A stretch of 64,000 nt of DNA from Paradesertivirga mongoliensis. Its GTDB lineage: Bacteria; Bacteroidota; Bacteroidia; Sphingobacteriales; Sphingobacteriaceae. Position 1 is the stretch's first letter. Every line of letters begins with the position of its first letter. Positions 1 to 8,015 of this stretch are shown here, piece by piece. The stretch spans positions 186,001 to 250,000 of the forward strand of contig NZ_JAFMZO010000002.1 in NCBI RefSeq assembly GCF_024436395.1, in the 5' to 3' direction. Under the pieces are notes generated by a model. The model was given only the letters and a program-made list of their open reading frames with translations. It was not told the origin of the DNA and did not search any database. The position numbers and the translations under genes were made by a program.

Positions 1-109
1 GAGCGAGATTGGTAGATAGTTTTTCACCGGTAAGAGAGGATTTTATAGGTTATTGATTTAAGAGCAAAACCATCTCCCCTGTTTTTTGTCTATTGATAAA
101 ATTCAGTAT

Positions 110-400
110 ATGCATGCTTTTAAAACACACTTCCCAATCAAAGGCGTACGAACGGATGTTACGGTTACTCCGGTTGAAGACAATATGTTTGCTATAGAGC
201 TTGAAAGTGCCGATGCTTTTGAAGAGGATAAAGATCCGAAGCATGAAACTGTAGCCAGCATGAAGGAGCCTCATATGATTGTTCAGAAAACAAAATCACA
301 GGATTGGGTAATTCTGGAAACAGGCTCATTTAATCTTTCGCAGGAAGATTTGCAGGAACTTGGAAAAGCGATCGAAAATAACTCGCCAGGTTTAATTTGA
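110..400 (+). CDS. small conserved-looking protein, function unknown
   Basis: A 96-residue acidic protein without signal peptide or membrane segment. The frame is open from a TTG at 86, but the ATG at 110 (MHAFKTHFPIKG) is the better start. I do not recognise a named family. It resembles the 82-residue protein at 48613-48861. Both open with an aromatic residue and a short beta-like stretch ending in G. Both carry a central 'PH' followed by a hydrophobic strand, a W flanked by D/Q/H residues, and a C-terminal helix beginning LS-[QP]-E-[DE] and ending LGxxxE. This suggests a small intracellular family with two copies here. It converges on aroQ with one base between the stop codons. Confidence 0.72.
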   Translation: MHAFKTHFPIKGVRTDVTVTPVEDNMFAIELESADAFEEDKDPKHETVASMKEPHMIVQKTKSQDWVILETGSFNLSQEDLQELGKAIENNSPGLI

Positions 401-401
401 G

Positions 402-815
402 CTATAAGAAGCTTTGCAATGCCAGTTCGTAGCTTTTAAGTCCGAAACCGGTAATTATCCCCTTGCAGTTTTTTGCCATCAGCGACACGTGGCGATATTC
501 TTCGCGTGCATACACGTTCGAGATATGAACTTCCACAACAGGCGTATTAATGCCGGCAATTGCATCCGAAATTCCAACAGAGGTATGGGTGTAAGCGCCC
601 GCGTTCATGATGATTCCATCATAACTAAAGCCAACTTCGTGAAGTTTATTAATAAGTTCGCCCTCTACGTTACTTTGATAATACGAAAATTCAACAGAAT
701 TGTATTTTGAACTCAACTCTTTCAAAAACGGTTCGAAACCGCTCTCTCCATAAATAGATTTCTCTCTTGTACCAAGTAGATTTAAATTTGGACCGTTAAT
801 GATTTGTATCTTCAT
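402..815 (-). CDS. aroQ: 3-dehydroquinate dehydratase, type II
   Basis: Catalyses 3-dehydroquinate to 3-dehydroshikimate, step three of the shikimate pathway, in the cytosol. At 137 residues it has the usual length of the small dodecameric type II enzyme. The N-terminus has the family signature INGPNLNLLGTRE followed by the catalytic-loop YG. The middle has NAGAYTHTS, and EVHISN supplies the catalytic histidine. It is unrelated to the Schiff-base type I enzyme AroD. It is divergent from xerD with 42 bp between the two start codons, so the promoters must overlap or lie inside the neighbouring genes. No other aro gene is adjacent. Confidence 0.97.
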   Translation of the reverse strand: MKIQIINGPNLNLLGTREKSIYGESGFEPFLKELSSKYNSVEFSYYQSNVEGELINKLHEVGFSYDGIIMNAGAYTHTSVGISDAIAGINTPVVEVHISNVYAREEYRHVSLMAKNCKGIITGFGLKSYELALQSFL

Positions 816-857
816 CGCTTCAAAATAACAGTTTTAATTTTAATACTGAAAATTTAA

Positions 858-1757
858 ATGGCCGACTGGAATTCTTCTCTAAAAGGATTTAAAGCGTATT
901 TAAGGTTGGAGCGGTCTGTATCTGAAAATACGGTAGAAGCTTATCTGCGCGACGTAAACCGCCTTTTCGAATACACCGAAACCATAGGGGGAAAAAATCC
1001 GGTGGCGGTAGACATCGCCGATCTAAAGAACTTTATTGTTTGGGTTAACGAATTGGGTATGCTGGCTACTACGCAGGCAAGGGTTCTGTCTGGTATAAAG
1101 GCATTTTATAAATACCTCGTTTTAGAAAATCTGATACAGAAAGATCCTGCATCCTTACTTGAAAGCCCCAGACTCACCAGAAAATTGCCAGACACCCTAA
1201 GCATCCCGGAAATTAATGAGCTAATTGCCGCCATTGACCACTCGAAACCCGAAGGAATGCGAAATAAAGCTATGCTGGAGGTATTATATGGTTGCGGACT
1301 GCGTGTATCCGAGCTCATAAATCTTAAAATATCAAATCTCTATCTTGATGTCGAATTTATTAAAGTCACCGGCAAAGGCGACAAAGAGCGATTGGTTCCT
1401 ATCGGATCGGAAGCGGTAAAATTTTTGCTAATCTACCTCAACGAGATACGCGTTCACTCTATAATCAAGCCCGGAAAAGAAGATTACGTATTTTTAAATC
1501 GCAGGGGAATGCCTATGAGCAGGGTGATGGTCTTTATAATTATTAAAGCGCTGGCAGAAAAGATCGGTTTAAAGAAAACCATCAGTCCGCATACATTCCG
1601 TCATTCTTTTGCAACTCACTTAATTGAAGGCGGCGCAGATCTACGCGCAGTGCAGGAAATGCTTGGCCACGAAAGTATCACTACAACAGAGATTTATACC
1701 CACTTAGACCGGGATTATCTAAAAGACACCATTATCCAGTTCCATCCAAGAAGTTAG
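858..1757 (+). CDS. xerD: tyrosine recombinase XerD/XerC family
   Basis: A 299-residue site-specific tyrosine recombinase, expected to resolve chromosome dimers at dif. Residues 5-90 form the SAM-like core-binding domain and about 110-285 the catalytic domain. The full catalytic set is visible: R149 in GLRVSEL, K173 in TGKGDKERLVP, H245 and R248 in HTFRHSFATHL, H271 in LGHESITTTEIYTH, and the nucleophile Y280. Length and the absence of adjacent mobile genes fit a housekeeping Xer protein rather than a phage integrase. XerC or XerD cannot be decided without its paralogue. The stop codon abuts the end of the convergent membrane-protein gene. Confidence 0.9.
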   Translation: MADWNSSLKGFKAYLRLERSVSENTVEAYLRDVNRLFEYTETIGGKNPVAVDIADLKNFIVWVNELGMLATTQARVLSGIKAFYKYLVLENLIQKDPASLLESPRLTRKLPDTLSIPEINELIAAIDHSKPEGMRNKAMLEVLYGCGLRVSELINLKISNLYLDVEFIKVTGKGDKERLVPIGSEAVKFLLIYLNEIRVHSIIKPGKEDYVFLNRRGMPMSRVMVFIIIKALAEKIGLKKTISPHTFRHSFATHLIEGGADLRAVQEMLGHESITTTEIYTHLDRDYLKDTIIQFHPRS

Positions 1758-1979
1758 TCAAAAAGTCTTATAACTCTCTTCTTTTTCTTCCGAAATTACT
1801 GGGTCATTTACTGGCCTGGCCGATTTGACAGAATGGTACAAAAAGGGCAAAACAACAAAAGGGCAGATGATATGCATGATTTGCATTACTGTATCCGGGG
1901 CATTTGCTATGGTAATAATCAGGTAAGTGATGGCGTAAATATGCAGTAAAACAGTTGTGATATTCACTTTTTCAGACAT
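1758..1979 (-). CDS. small two-helix membrane protein, unknown
   Basis: A 73-residue protein with two hydrophobic segments (about residues 9-26 and 32-50) and a charged C-terminal tail rich in E and K. The hairpin-like topology would place both ends on the same side of the inner membrane. No family is recognised. It sits in the same orientation downstream of the peroxiredoxin gene, but a strong terminator-like structure lies between them, so it is probably transcribed separately. It could be a spurious frame. The clean membrane pattern and the exact abutment to xerD argue that it is real. Confidence 0.55.
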   Translation of the reverse strand: MSEKVNITTVLLHIYAITYLIITIANAPDTVMQIMHIICPFVVLPFLYHSVKSARPVNDPVISEEKEESYKTF

Positions 1980-2040
1980 GGCATGTTATTTACAGGTAAG
2001 TGAATAACGCCGTGCTTCGGTTTATGTTTTATGATCAGTA

Positions 2041-2122
2041 AAAAAGAAGTGTCCTGACAGTTAACAAACCGCTAATCTTATGTTAATTCACTCGATTAGA
2101 TCTGATTAACTATCAGGACACC
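2041..2122 (-). terminator. long nested hairpin with T-tract behind the peroxiredoxin gene
   Basis: Arms GTGTCCTGACAGTTAA (2050-2065) and TTAACTATCAGGACAC (2107-2122) are complementary except for one internal mismatch. The 41-nt loop holds a second stem, CTAATC (2072-2077) with GATTAG (2095-2100). Read on the minus strand the structure is followed by TTCTTTTTT (2041-2049), which fits termination after the peroxiredoxin gene. The stem is longer than most intrinsic terminators. Confidence 0.75.
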
Positions 2123-2135
2123 TGGAATCCTTAAC

Positions 2136-2771
2136 CTATTTATTCGGCTGCGGCGTAAAGCGTAGATACGGCTTTACTATCCTGTGGCCTTTTGGAAATC
2201 TTGCGGGGATATCTTCCGTCTTTATCGCCGGAGTTACCACTACATCCTCACCTTCTTTCCAATCTGCAGGAGTGGCTACGCTGTAATTCGCGGTTAACTG
2301 CAAAGAATCTATAACCCTCAATATCTCTACAAAATTTCTTCCGGTTGAAGCCGGATAAGAAATGATAAGTTTAATTTTCTTGTCGGGACCGATAACGAAC
2401 AGCGAACGAACTGTATGGGTTTCAGAAGCGTTTGGGTGAATCATACCGTAAAGCTCAGAGACTTTTTTGTCTTCGTCGGCAATGATCGGAAAATTAACTT
2501 CTACGCCCTGGGTTTCGTTGATATCCTGAATCCATCCGTGGTGCTTATCCAATGGATCAACGCTAAGTGCGAGAACTTTTACATTTCGCTTCTCAAATTC
2601 TGCATTTAATGAAGCTGTTTTCCCTAGTTCAGTAGTGCAAACCGGGGTATAATCTGCGGGGTGTGAAAACAAAACAGCCCAGCTATCTCCAAGATATTCG
2701 TAAAAATTAATTTCTCCCTTGGATGTCTGTGCGGTGAAGTCTGGTGCGATATCGCCTAATCTTAAGCTCAT
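2136..2771 (-). CDS. peroxiredoxin, Prx6 (1-Cys) type
   Basis: A 211-residue thiol peroxidase that reduces H2O2 and organic hydroperoxides in the cytosol. The peroxidatic cysteine is C45 in HPADYTPVCTTE. The conserved active-site arginine is in the THTVRSLFVI segment, and the long C-terminal extension (about residues 150-211, containing TPADW and PKG) is diagnostic of the Prx6 subfamily. No resolving cysteine is seen at the usual 2-Cys position, so it probably works as a 1-Cys enzyme recycled by an outside thiol. A 21-bp inverted repeat 28 bp upstream of the start suggests control by a dimeric regulator. A terminator follows, so it is likely monocistronic. Confidence 0.93.
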   Translation of the reverse strand: MSLRLGDIAPDFTAQTSKGEINFYEYLGDSWAVLFSHPADYTPVCTTELGKTASLNAEFEKRNVKVLALSVDPLDKHHGWIQDINETQGVEVNFPIIADEDKKVSELYGMIHPNASETHTVRSLFVIGPDKKIKLIISYPASTGRNFVEILRVIDSLQLTANYSVATPADWKEGEDVVVTPAIKTEDIPARFPKGHRIVKPYLRFTPQPNK

Positions 2772-2798
2772 AGTTTTAATATTTAGGTAAGCATTAAT

Positions 2799-2819
2799 AA
2801 TCTACTAAACTAGTAGATT
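2799..2819. promoter_or_regulatory. palindromic operator upstream of the peroxiredoxin gene
   Basis: Perfect 9-bp arms AATCTACTA and TAGTAGATT around AAC, centred about 38 bp upstream of the peroxiredoxin ATG. Position and symmetry fit a site for a dimeric winged-helix regulator such as a redox-sensing Rrf2- or MarR-type protein. No such regulator is encoded nearby. The binding protein is unknown and the assignment is inference. Confidence 0.6.
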
Positions 2820-2855
2820 TAAACACTAAAGAAAAATATTGTTTCTGTAAAAATA

Positions 2856-3764
2856 TTAATCTGACTTAGGGATGAATTTCGGCAAGGATAAATCAGAGCC
2901 CAGACGTTCATTCAATTTTCTGATGGTATAATCTGCCAGGATGGGGGTGTCTTTTTCATCGTGCTGATGCAAAAAGAAGTAAATCGATTGTAAGCCTTTG
3001 CTGGTCCAGTCGGCCAAACGTTCTACCCATTCATCAATCCTTGAATAATCTGTGGGGTGCAAACCATTCCCAACGAAGCGGATAAAGGCATGCGGCGTGG
3101 GCAATTCCATATGTACACAATCACGCCTTCCCGAAGCATCGGTAATGATACTCCCTTTTTTAACCTTGTACAACAAGTCGAAAAAATCCTTACGGGCGCC
3201 GGCATCACTATACCATTCAGGATGACGAACTTCCACAAACAGGTTGAAATCTTTTGGCAAATGCTCAAGGTAGTCCCTCAGTATATCGAAACTCTTCGGG
3301 CCGAAATTATCGCTAAGCTGCAGAAAGCATGGCCCTAAATACTCACCAAACTCCGAAATACTCTGGAGGTATTGAGTAGTATCTTCTTCTGCGTTCTTAA
3401 GACGCCGAATATGACTTATGCTGCGGGTTATTTTAGGGAAGAACTTGAAATCTTTTCCCTCAACTGCCGCCTTTTCTTTCCAGGTTTTGATTTGCTCGGC
3501 CTTTGGCATCTGATAAAAAACGGCGTTTAACTCGATGCTGTTGAAGTGCTTTACGTATTCGTCCAGAAACTTCGCTTCTTTAGTTTTGGGAGGATAAATG
3601 AGCCCCACCCACTCTTTTCTCCCCCATTTAGCACAACCTACGTAAAGATCCGGAATATCCAATTTCGGAGATTCATTCAAAACCTTTATTGTAAGTTCTG
3701 GATCCGCTGGTAAGGTGAAGTTTACTTGAGGAAGCTGATTGTCAGGTATTTTTCCAAAATCCAT
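2856..3764 (-). CDS. DUF72 domain protein
   Basis: A 302-residue protein of the DUF72 (YecE-like) family, a TIM-barrel fold without an established biochemical role. The signature opening is seen around residues 40-60, LYVGCAKWGRKEWVGLIYPP. It is followed by FNSIELNAVFYQMP and the mid-protein segment FNLFVEVRHPEWYS. The C-terminal region contains YFFLHQHDEKDTP. The length is normal for the family, with a roughly 35-residue N-terminal extension before the first strand. It is monocistronic by context: the peroxiredoxin lies downstream on the same strand, separated by about 85 bp that hold that gene's operator. Confidence 0.88.
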   Translation of the reverse strand: MDFGKIPDNQLPQVNFTLPADPELTIKVLNESPKLDIPDLYVGCAKWGRKEWVGLIYPPKTKEAKFLDEYVKHFNSIELNAVFYQMPKAEQIKTWKEKAAVEGKDFKFFPKITRSISHIRRLKNAEEDTTQYLQSISEFGEYLGPCFLQLSDNFGPKSFDILRDYLEHLPKDFNLFVEVRHPEWYSDAGARKDFFDLLYKVKKGSIITDASGRRDCVHMELPTPHAFIRFVGNGLHPTDYSRIDEWVERLADWTSKGLQSIYFFLHQHDEKDTPILADYTIRKLNERLGSDLSLPKFIPKSD

Positions 3765-3886
3765 AATTTTTAGCTATTCACCAAAGGTAATAAGAAACCG
3801 TATTCATTGATATGGCGAACCTTATCATTTAAAACAGAACCTTTAATTTGTAGTTTATTATTTATCCCGTTTTACGGGACTAAAAT

Positions 3887-4630
3887 ATGATCGTAACAGA
3901 AGAACAAAAAAGAGAGGCACATGCCTTTTATAAAGAAGCACTTGGATTACTGGAAGAATGCGGAACGAATTTTATGTTGGGAGGCGCTTTTGCCTTTTTC
4001 AATTATACGGGCATTTATCGTGATACTAAAGACCTGGACGTTTTTTGCAAACCAAGCGAATACACCAAAATCATGAAATTCTTTGCCGAAAAGGGCTATC
4101 GCACAGAGCTTACAGATGTAAGGTGGCTGGCCAAAATTTTCAAAGGCGAGTATTTTATTGATCTGATATTTGATACGGTAAATAATATCTGCACGGTGGA
4201 TGATACCTGGTACGAACATGCATCGCATGGAGAATTTGCGGGGATGCCAGTTAAATTCATTCCTGCTGAGGAATTAATCTGGTGCAAAATATATGTTCAA
4301 AACCGGGAACGATACGACGGCGCTGATGTAAATCACATCATGCTAAAACATGGAAAACACCTGGATTGGAAACGAATCTTATTTCGGTTTGACGCCCATT
4401 GGCATTTACTTTTATCACAGATTATTACCTTTCAGTTTGTGTATCCGGCTGATTATCATGACATCATCCCGAAGTGGCTGTTTGACGAGTTGATGAGTCG
4501 CGCCAACGAACAATATGATCTGCCTCCTGCAATAGAAAGAGTATGCCGTGGACCGGTAATAGACCAGACCCAATACATGGTGGATATTAAAGAATGGGAT
4601 TATAAAGTTTCAACCATTAAGACAACCTAG
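3887..4630 (+). CDS. nucleotidyltransferase-fold protein
   Basis: A 247-residue protein whose N-terminal half looks like the nucleotidyltransferase superfamily: MLGGAFAFFNYTG followed by RDTKDLDVFC. This is the G-G...D-x-D arrangement of minimal nucleotidyltransferases and of the AbiEii/aminoglycoside-adenylyltransferase group. The second acidic strand FIDLIF (about residues 89-94) supplies the third carboxylate. The C-terminal half (HWHLLLSQI, FQFVYPADY) is helical and unassigned. The gene ends 2 bp before a metallophosphoesterase on the same strand, so the two are very probably co-expressed. The substrate is unknown; the close pairing could mean opposing nucleotide-transfer and phosphoester-hydrolysis activities on one target. 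Confidence 0.75.
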   Translation: MIVTEEQKREAHAFYKEALGLLEECGTNFMLGGAFAFFNYTGIYRDTKDLDVFCKPSEYTKIMKFFAEKGYRTELTDVRWLAKIFKGEYFIDLIFDTVNNICTVDDTWYEHASHGEFAGMPVKFIPAEELIWCKIYVQNRERYDGADVNHIMLKHGKHLDWKRILFRFDAHWHLLLSQIITFQFVYPADYHDIIPKWLFDELMSRANEQYDLPPAIERVCRGPVIDQTQYMVDIKEWDYKVSTIKTT

Positions 4631-4632
4631 CG

Positions 4633-5370
4633 ATGGAGGAGCAAAACAGATTAACCAAAGTGGCCGCAGTTGGAGATATACACGTTAAGGAAACCGACAA
4701 AGGCAAATGGTCAGAGTACTTTAAAGAAGTATCAAAAAATGCGGATGTATTGGTGATTGCCGGCGATTTGACGGATACCGGCGATGAACAGGAGGCTCAG
4801 GTACTTGCCGACGAACTAAAGTCATGCAGTATTCCGGTTGTTGCAGTTTTAGGAAATCATGATTTTGAGAAAGGCAGGCATAAACTGATCAGGCACATAC
4901 TCCAAAACGAAATGGTGCATATCTTAGATGGTGAAGCAATTGTGATTGGAAACGTAGGTTTTGCCGGAGTAAAAGGCTTCGGCGGAGGTTTCGACAACCA
5001 CATGCTGTCAATGTTTGGAGAAGGTGCGATGAAAGCTTATGTACAGGAAGCTGTTGACGAAGCCTTACATCTCGATCGGGCCCTTGCACGTTTAGACGAA
5101 ACCGCCGATATAAAAAAGATTGCGGTTCTACATTACTCACCTATAAAAGGAACCGTAATCGGCGAATCAGAACAGATCTTTCCATTCCTGGGATCATCCC
5201 GGCTTGCCGAACCGTTGAGCCGGCGCGGTGTAGCAGCCGCATTTCATGGCCATGCCCATATCGGCACACTCGAAGGCGAAACACCCGGGGGTGTTAAAGT
5301 ATATAATGTGGCCAAACCTATTTTACTGCGCGAAGGCTATACCATACCCTATTTTTTGCTCGAAGTATGA
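4633..5370 (+). CDS. calcineurin-like metallophosphoesterase
   Basis: A 245-residue cytosolic phosphoesterase with the ordered metal-binding blocks GDIHVKE (residue 14 on), GDLTDTGDE (about 45), GNHDFEKG (about 73), HYSPIKG (about 165) and GHAHIG (about 204). These are the five calcineurin-superfamily motifs that hold a dinuclear metal centre. No signal peptide is present. The ATG follows the nucleotidyltransferase stop by two bases, indicating translational coupling. The specific substrate cannot be inferred. Confidence 0.9.
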   Translation: MEEQNRLTKVAAVGDIHVKETDKGKWSEYFKEVSKNADVLVIAGDLTDTGDEQEAQVLADELKSCSIPVVAVLGNHDFEKGRHKLIRHILQNEMVHILDGEAIVIGNVGFAGVKGFGGGFDNHMLSMFGEGAMKAYVQEAVDEALHLDRALARLDETADIKKIAVLHYSPIKGTVIGESEQIFPFLGSSRLAEPLSRRGVAAAFHGHAHIGTLEGETPGGVKVYNVAKPILLREGYTIPYFLLEV

Positions 5371-5380
5371 TACATATCCA

Positions 5381-5411
5381 TTGAAATACAATGCCATTAT
5401 GCTTAGCTTTG
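5381..5411 (+). promoter_or_regulatory. Bacteroidota promoter, predicted leaderless
   Basis: TTG at 5381-5383, a 20-bp spacer, then TAGCTTTG at 5404-5411. This is a full match to the known Bacteroidota TTG/TAnnTTTG promoter pattern. The -7 box ends four bases before the ATG at 5416, so the expected start of transcription falls on or next to the start codon. Confidence 0.72.
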
Positions 5412-5415
5412 CAAC

Positions 5416-6276
5416 ATGCTAACCCGACTGGGAATACTTGTATTACAACTTTTCTCTCTTTTACCTCTCAGAATACTTTACCTCCTGTCGGACTTTCTGT
5501 ATGTAGTACTTTACCACGGCGTAAAATACAGAAGAGCGGTAGTGGATGAGAATCTTGCAAAAGCTTTCCCAAACAAAAGTGAGACCGAACGGAAAATAAT
5601 AGCCCGGAAATACTATCGCTATCTGTGCGACCTCATTTTAGAATCCGTAAAAATGATCAGCATTTCTAAAGCTGAAGCGATGGAGCGTTTTAAGTTTGTA
5701 AACCCTGAACTTCTCGAAGAATACTTCAGCAAAAATAAGAGCGTTATTGCTGCTGCCGGGCATTATGGAAATTGGGAAATGGCAAGTAATATCGGGCTGG
5801 TGACCGATAAAAAGATCCTGGTGGTATATAAACCTCTTAGCGACCCTCAGTTTGAACACTTTTTGAAAAAAGTCCGCTCACGGTTTAACGCTAAGTTGAT
5901 TCGGATGAAAACCTCATTCAGAGATATCCTATCTCACCGTAAAGAATGTACTGTATCCATTATCGTAAGCGATCAAACACCAGTTCCCGGCGACTCCGTA
6001 TGTTTCACTACCTTTTTAAATCAGAAAACCGCTGTCTTTTTAGGAATAGAAAAACTTGCAAAAGCCTATGATTATCCGGTGCTGTTTTGTGATGTGAAGG
6101 TGGTAAAAAGAGGATATTATACCTGCGAGTTTGTCCCTCTGGTTGACGAACCCAAACTTGCTTCAGATTTGGAGATCACAGAAGCTCATGTCAGACATCT
6201 CGAAAAGAAAATTTACGAGCAGCCTGAATACTGGATCTGGTCTCATAAACGCTGGAAACACCACTTTAATAACTAA
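5416..6276 (+). CDS. lysophospholipid acyltransferase family protein (LpxL/HtrB-like)
   Basis: A 286-residue member of the LpxL/LpxM (HtrB/MsbB) acyltransferase family, which adds secondary acyl chains to lipid A at the inner membrane. The N-terminus has a hydrophobic anchor (about residues 4-32). The catalytic H-x4-E motif is HYGNWEMA (about residue 115), followed by KPLSDPQFE, the conserved DQTP segment and the C-terminal WIWSHKRWK typical of the family. The length fits. Its 3' end overlaps the convergent PAS gene by four bases. The promoter directly in front makes it independent of the upstream metallophosphoesterase. Bacteroidota homologues may instead acylate other lipids. Confidence 0.88.
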   Translation: MLTRLGILVLQLFSLLPLRILYLLSDFLYVVLYHGVKYRRAVVDENLAKAFPNKSETERKIIARKYYRYLCDLILESVKMISISKAEAMERFKFVNPELLEEYFSKNKSVIAAAGHYGNWEMASNIGLVTDKKILVVYKPLSDPQFEHFLKKVRSRFNAKLIRMKTSFRDILSHRKECTVSIIVSDQTPVPGDSVCFTTFLNQKTAVFLGIEKLAKAYDYPVLFCDVKVVKRGYYTCEFVPLVDEPKLASDLEITEAHVRHLEKKIYEQPEYWIWSHKRWKHHFNN

Positions 6277-6977
6277 ATACGGGTCTTGGGCGCATGACCT
6301 TTGGATTCTCTTTGCTCTTCCAGATTTCTCATAATTTTGGTGAATCCCCGATGCGACTTTTTTGTATCATACAAGGGAAACACCAGGCCGCTGCCCCAAA
6401 ACACCGATCCATCCTTGCGTACGTGAAAACGTTCATCAATCCCTTTTCCATGCTTCAACGCATTTTGTAATTCTTTTTCTGGTTCTTTTGCTTCCTGATC
6501 TTTTTCCGTAAAAAATATCCTGGCGTTTTGACCGATAACTTCTCTCTCCGAATATCCCAGCACCCTTTCCGCACCCTTGTTCCAGCTGTTTACATCGCCC
6601 ATTTGATCGGTGGTAAACACTGCGTAGTCTTCGAGGCTCTCCAGCACCTGCCTGTAAAAGTCTTCGCTCATCCTGAAGTAATTGTCGTCCAAAACCTCGT
6701 CAGATTCCAAATCGGGCATTGATTCATTCTCCGGCAGGTCGATGACCACGGTAGTAGTATTATCGATGCCGCAAGACATTTGCATGGGTTCCTGGGTGAT
6801 TTGATAATAAACCTCATACCCCCGGGGCAGATTTCCGGATTCGGGCCTATCTTTTACAGGAAATAAGGTAATAGTAACTGTTCCCTCATCAGGATGCTCA
6901 GTACTGGCAGCCAAAACATATGTGTATCCTTTTTCGATGAGGTAACCTAGTATCCGCGGTGTTAGTGGTATTATCAT
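6273..6977 (-). CDS. orphan PAS domain protein
   Basis: A 234-residue soluble protein. The first 90 residues (including ITLFPVKD and YEVYYQIT) form an unrecognised beta-rich region. Residues about 115-225 are a PAS domain with its PAC extension: a VLESLEDYAVFTTDQMG entry, NSWNKGAERVLGYSEREVIG, and RKDGSVFWGSGLVFPLYD ending in FTKIMRNL. No kinase, GGDEF or HTH output domain follows, so it must signal through a partner or act by binding a small molecule. The PAS core resembles those fused to histidine kinases. No kinase gene is next to it. Confidence 0.83.
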   Translation of the reverse strand: MIIPLTPRILGYLIEKGYTYVLAASTEHPDEGTVTITLFPVKDRPESGNLPRGYEVYYQITQEPMQMSCGIDNTTTVVIDLPENESMPDLESDEVLDDNYFRMSEDFYRQVLESLEDYAVFTTDQMGDVNSWNKGAERVLGYSEREVIGQNARIFFTEKDQEAKEPEKELQNALKHGKGIDERFHVRKDGSVFWGSGLVFPLYDTKKSHRGFTKIMRNLEEQRESKGHAPKTRI

Positions 6978-7034
6978 TTGATAATGGATAACCTCAAAAA
7001 AATAATATTGTTTAAGGCGTTAAAAGCGATGTGT

Positions 7035-7042
7035 TACCTTTG
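7035..7042 (+). promoter_or_regulatory. promoter -7 box for rluF
   Basis: TACCTTTG matches the TAnnTTTG consensus, ending 19 bp before the rluF ATG. No clear TTG is present at the expected upstream distance. Confidence 0.55.
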
Positions 7043-7061
7043 AGTTCCAAATTATGGTCTG

Positions 7062-8015
7062 ATGTCTGAGAACAATTCTACCCGGTTAAATAAATACATA
7101 AGTGAAAGCGGCATCTGTTCCAGGCGTCAGGCAGATAAATTCATTGAAAACGGAAGCGTATTTATTAACGGAAAAAGGGCTAAAGTTGGCGATCAGGTTT
7201 ATCCCGGAGACAGGGTGATGGTCAATGGCAATACGATAGAACCCCGTGCCGAAGAGGACGCAATTTTTATTGCGTTTAATAAACCCGTAGGGGTTACCAG
7301 TACTACCGAGGCGAGTACCAAAAACAATATCGTTGATTATGTGAACCATAGCGAACGGATCTTTCCGATCGGGCGGCTTGATAAAGACTCACAGGGCCTA
7401 ATTTTTCTGACCAGCAATGGCGATATCGTAAACAAAATTTTAAGGGCAGGTAACAACCACGAAAAGGAATACCTGGTAACCGTCAACAAACCACTAACAG
7501 ACGAATTCATCACTTCCATGGCCTCTGGTGTGCCGATTCTTGGAGTGATGACCAGGAAATGTGTAATCACCAAAGAAAGCGCCTTTGTTTTTAAGATCAT
7601 TTTGATACAGGGAATGAACCGTCAGATCCGCCGTATGTGCGAGCAATTTGGATATGAAGTTACCAAATTGGAACGTACCCGTATCATGAACGTAAGCTTA
7701 AAAGGCTTGCCTTTAGGCGAATGGCGCGAACTCACAGAACAGGAACTTAGCGGAATCTTTAAAATGATTAAGCTTTCCAGTTCTACTCAGGAAGCGTCAA
7801 AAGCCAGTACCCGAAAAAAAGACGAATTTGCGAATGAAAAACCCTCAAAAAGACTGAAGTCGGGTTCTAAACCACATAAAGAAGTACATACAAAAGCAGC
7901 AAAATCTTCGGACAGAAATAGAGATAAGGCTAAAAACAGTTCCAAACGGCCAACTTCCAGCCCTTCGAAAGGTAAATCTGGGGGGAAAGCACGAGGTAAG
8001 TCGCCTCGTCGTTAA
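7062..8015 (+). CDS. rluF: 23S rRNA pseudouridine synthase, RluF type
   Basis: A 317-residue RsuA/RluB-E/F family pseudouridine synthase. In E. coli RluF modifies U2604 of 23S rRNA. Residues 7-60 are an S4 RNA-binding domain ([20 protein letters not shown]). The catalytic aspartate is D107 in [30 protein letters not shown] is the conserved motif near residue 185. After about residue 240 comes a 75-residue Lys/Ser/Arg-rich disordered tail, which is common in Bacteroidota homologues and is likely to contact rRNA. The RluF assignment over RluB or RluE rests on the motif context and is fairly sure. The gene overlaps the convergent META gene by four bases. Confidence 0.9.
   Translation: MSENNSTRLNKYISESGICSRRQADKFIENGSVFINGKRAKVGDQVYPGDRVMVNGNTIEPRAEEDAIFIAFNKPVGVTSTTEASTKNNIVDYVNHSERIFPIGRLDKDSQGLIFLTSNGDIVNKILRAGNNHEKEYLVTVNKPLTDEFITSMASGVPILGVMTRKCVITKESAFVFKIILIQGMNRQIRRMCEQFGYEVTKLERTRIMNVSLKGLPLGEWRELTEQELSGIFKMIKLSSSTQEASKASTRKKDEFANEKPSKRLKSGSKPHKEVHTKAAKSSDRNRDKAKNSSKRPTSSPSKGKSGGKARGKSPRR

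Noticed and set aside
858..1757. Integrase of a mobile element
   Set aside because: Length and motifs fit housekeeping XerC/D. No attachment sites, phage or conjugation genes are nearby.
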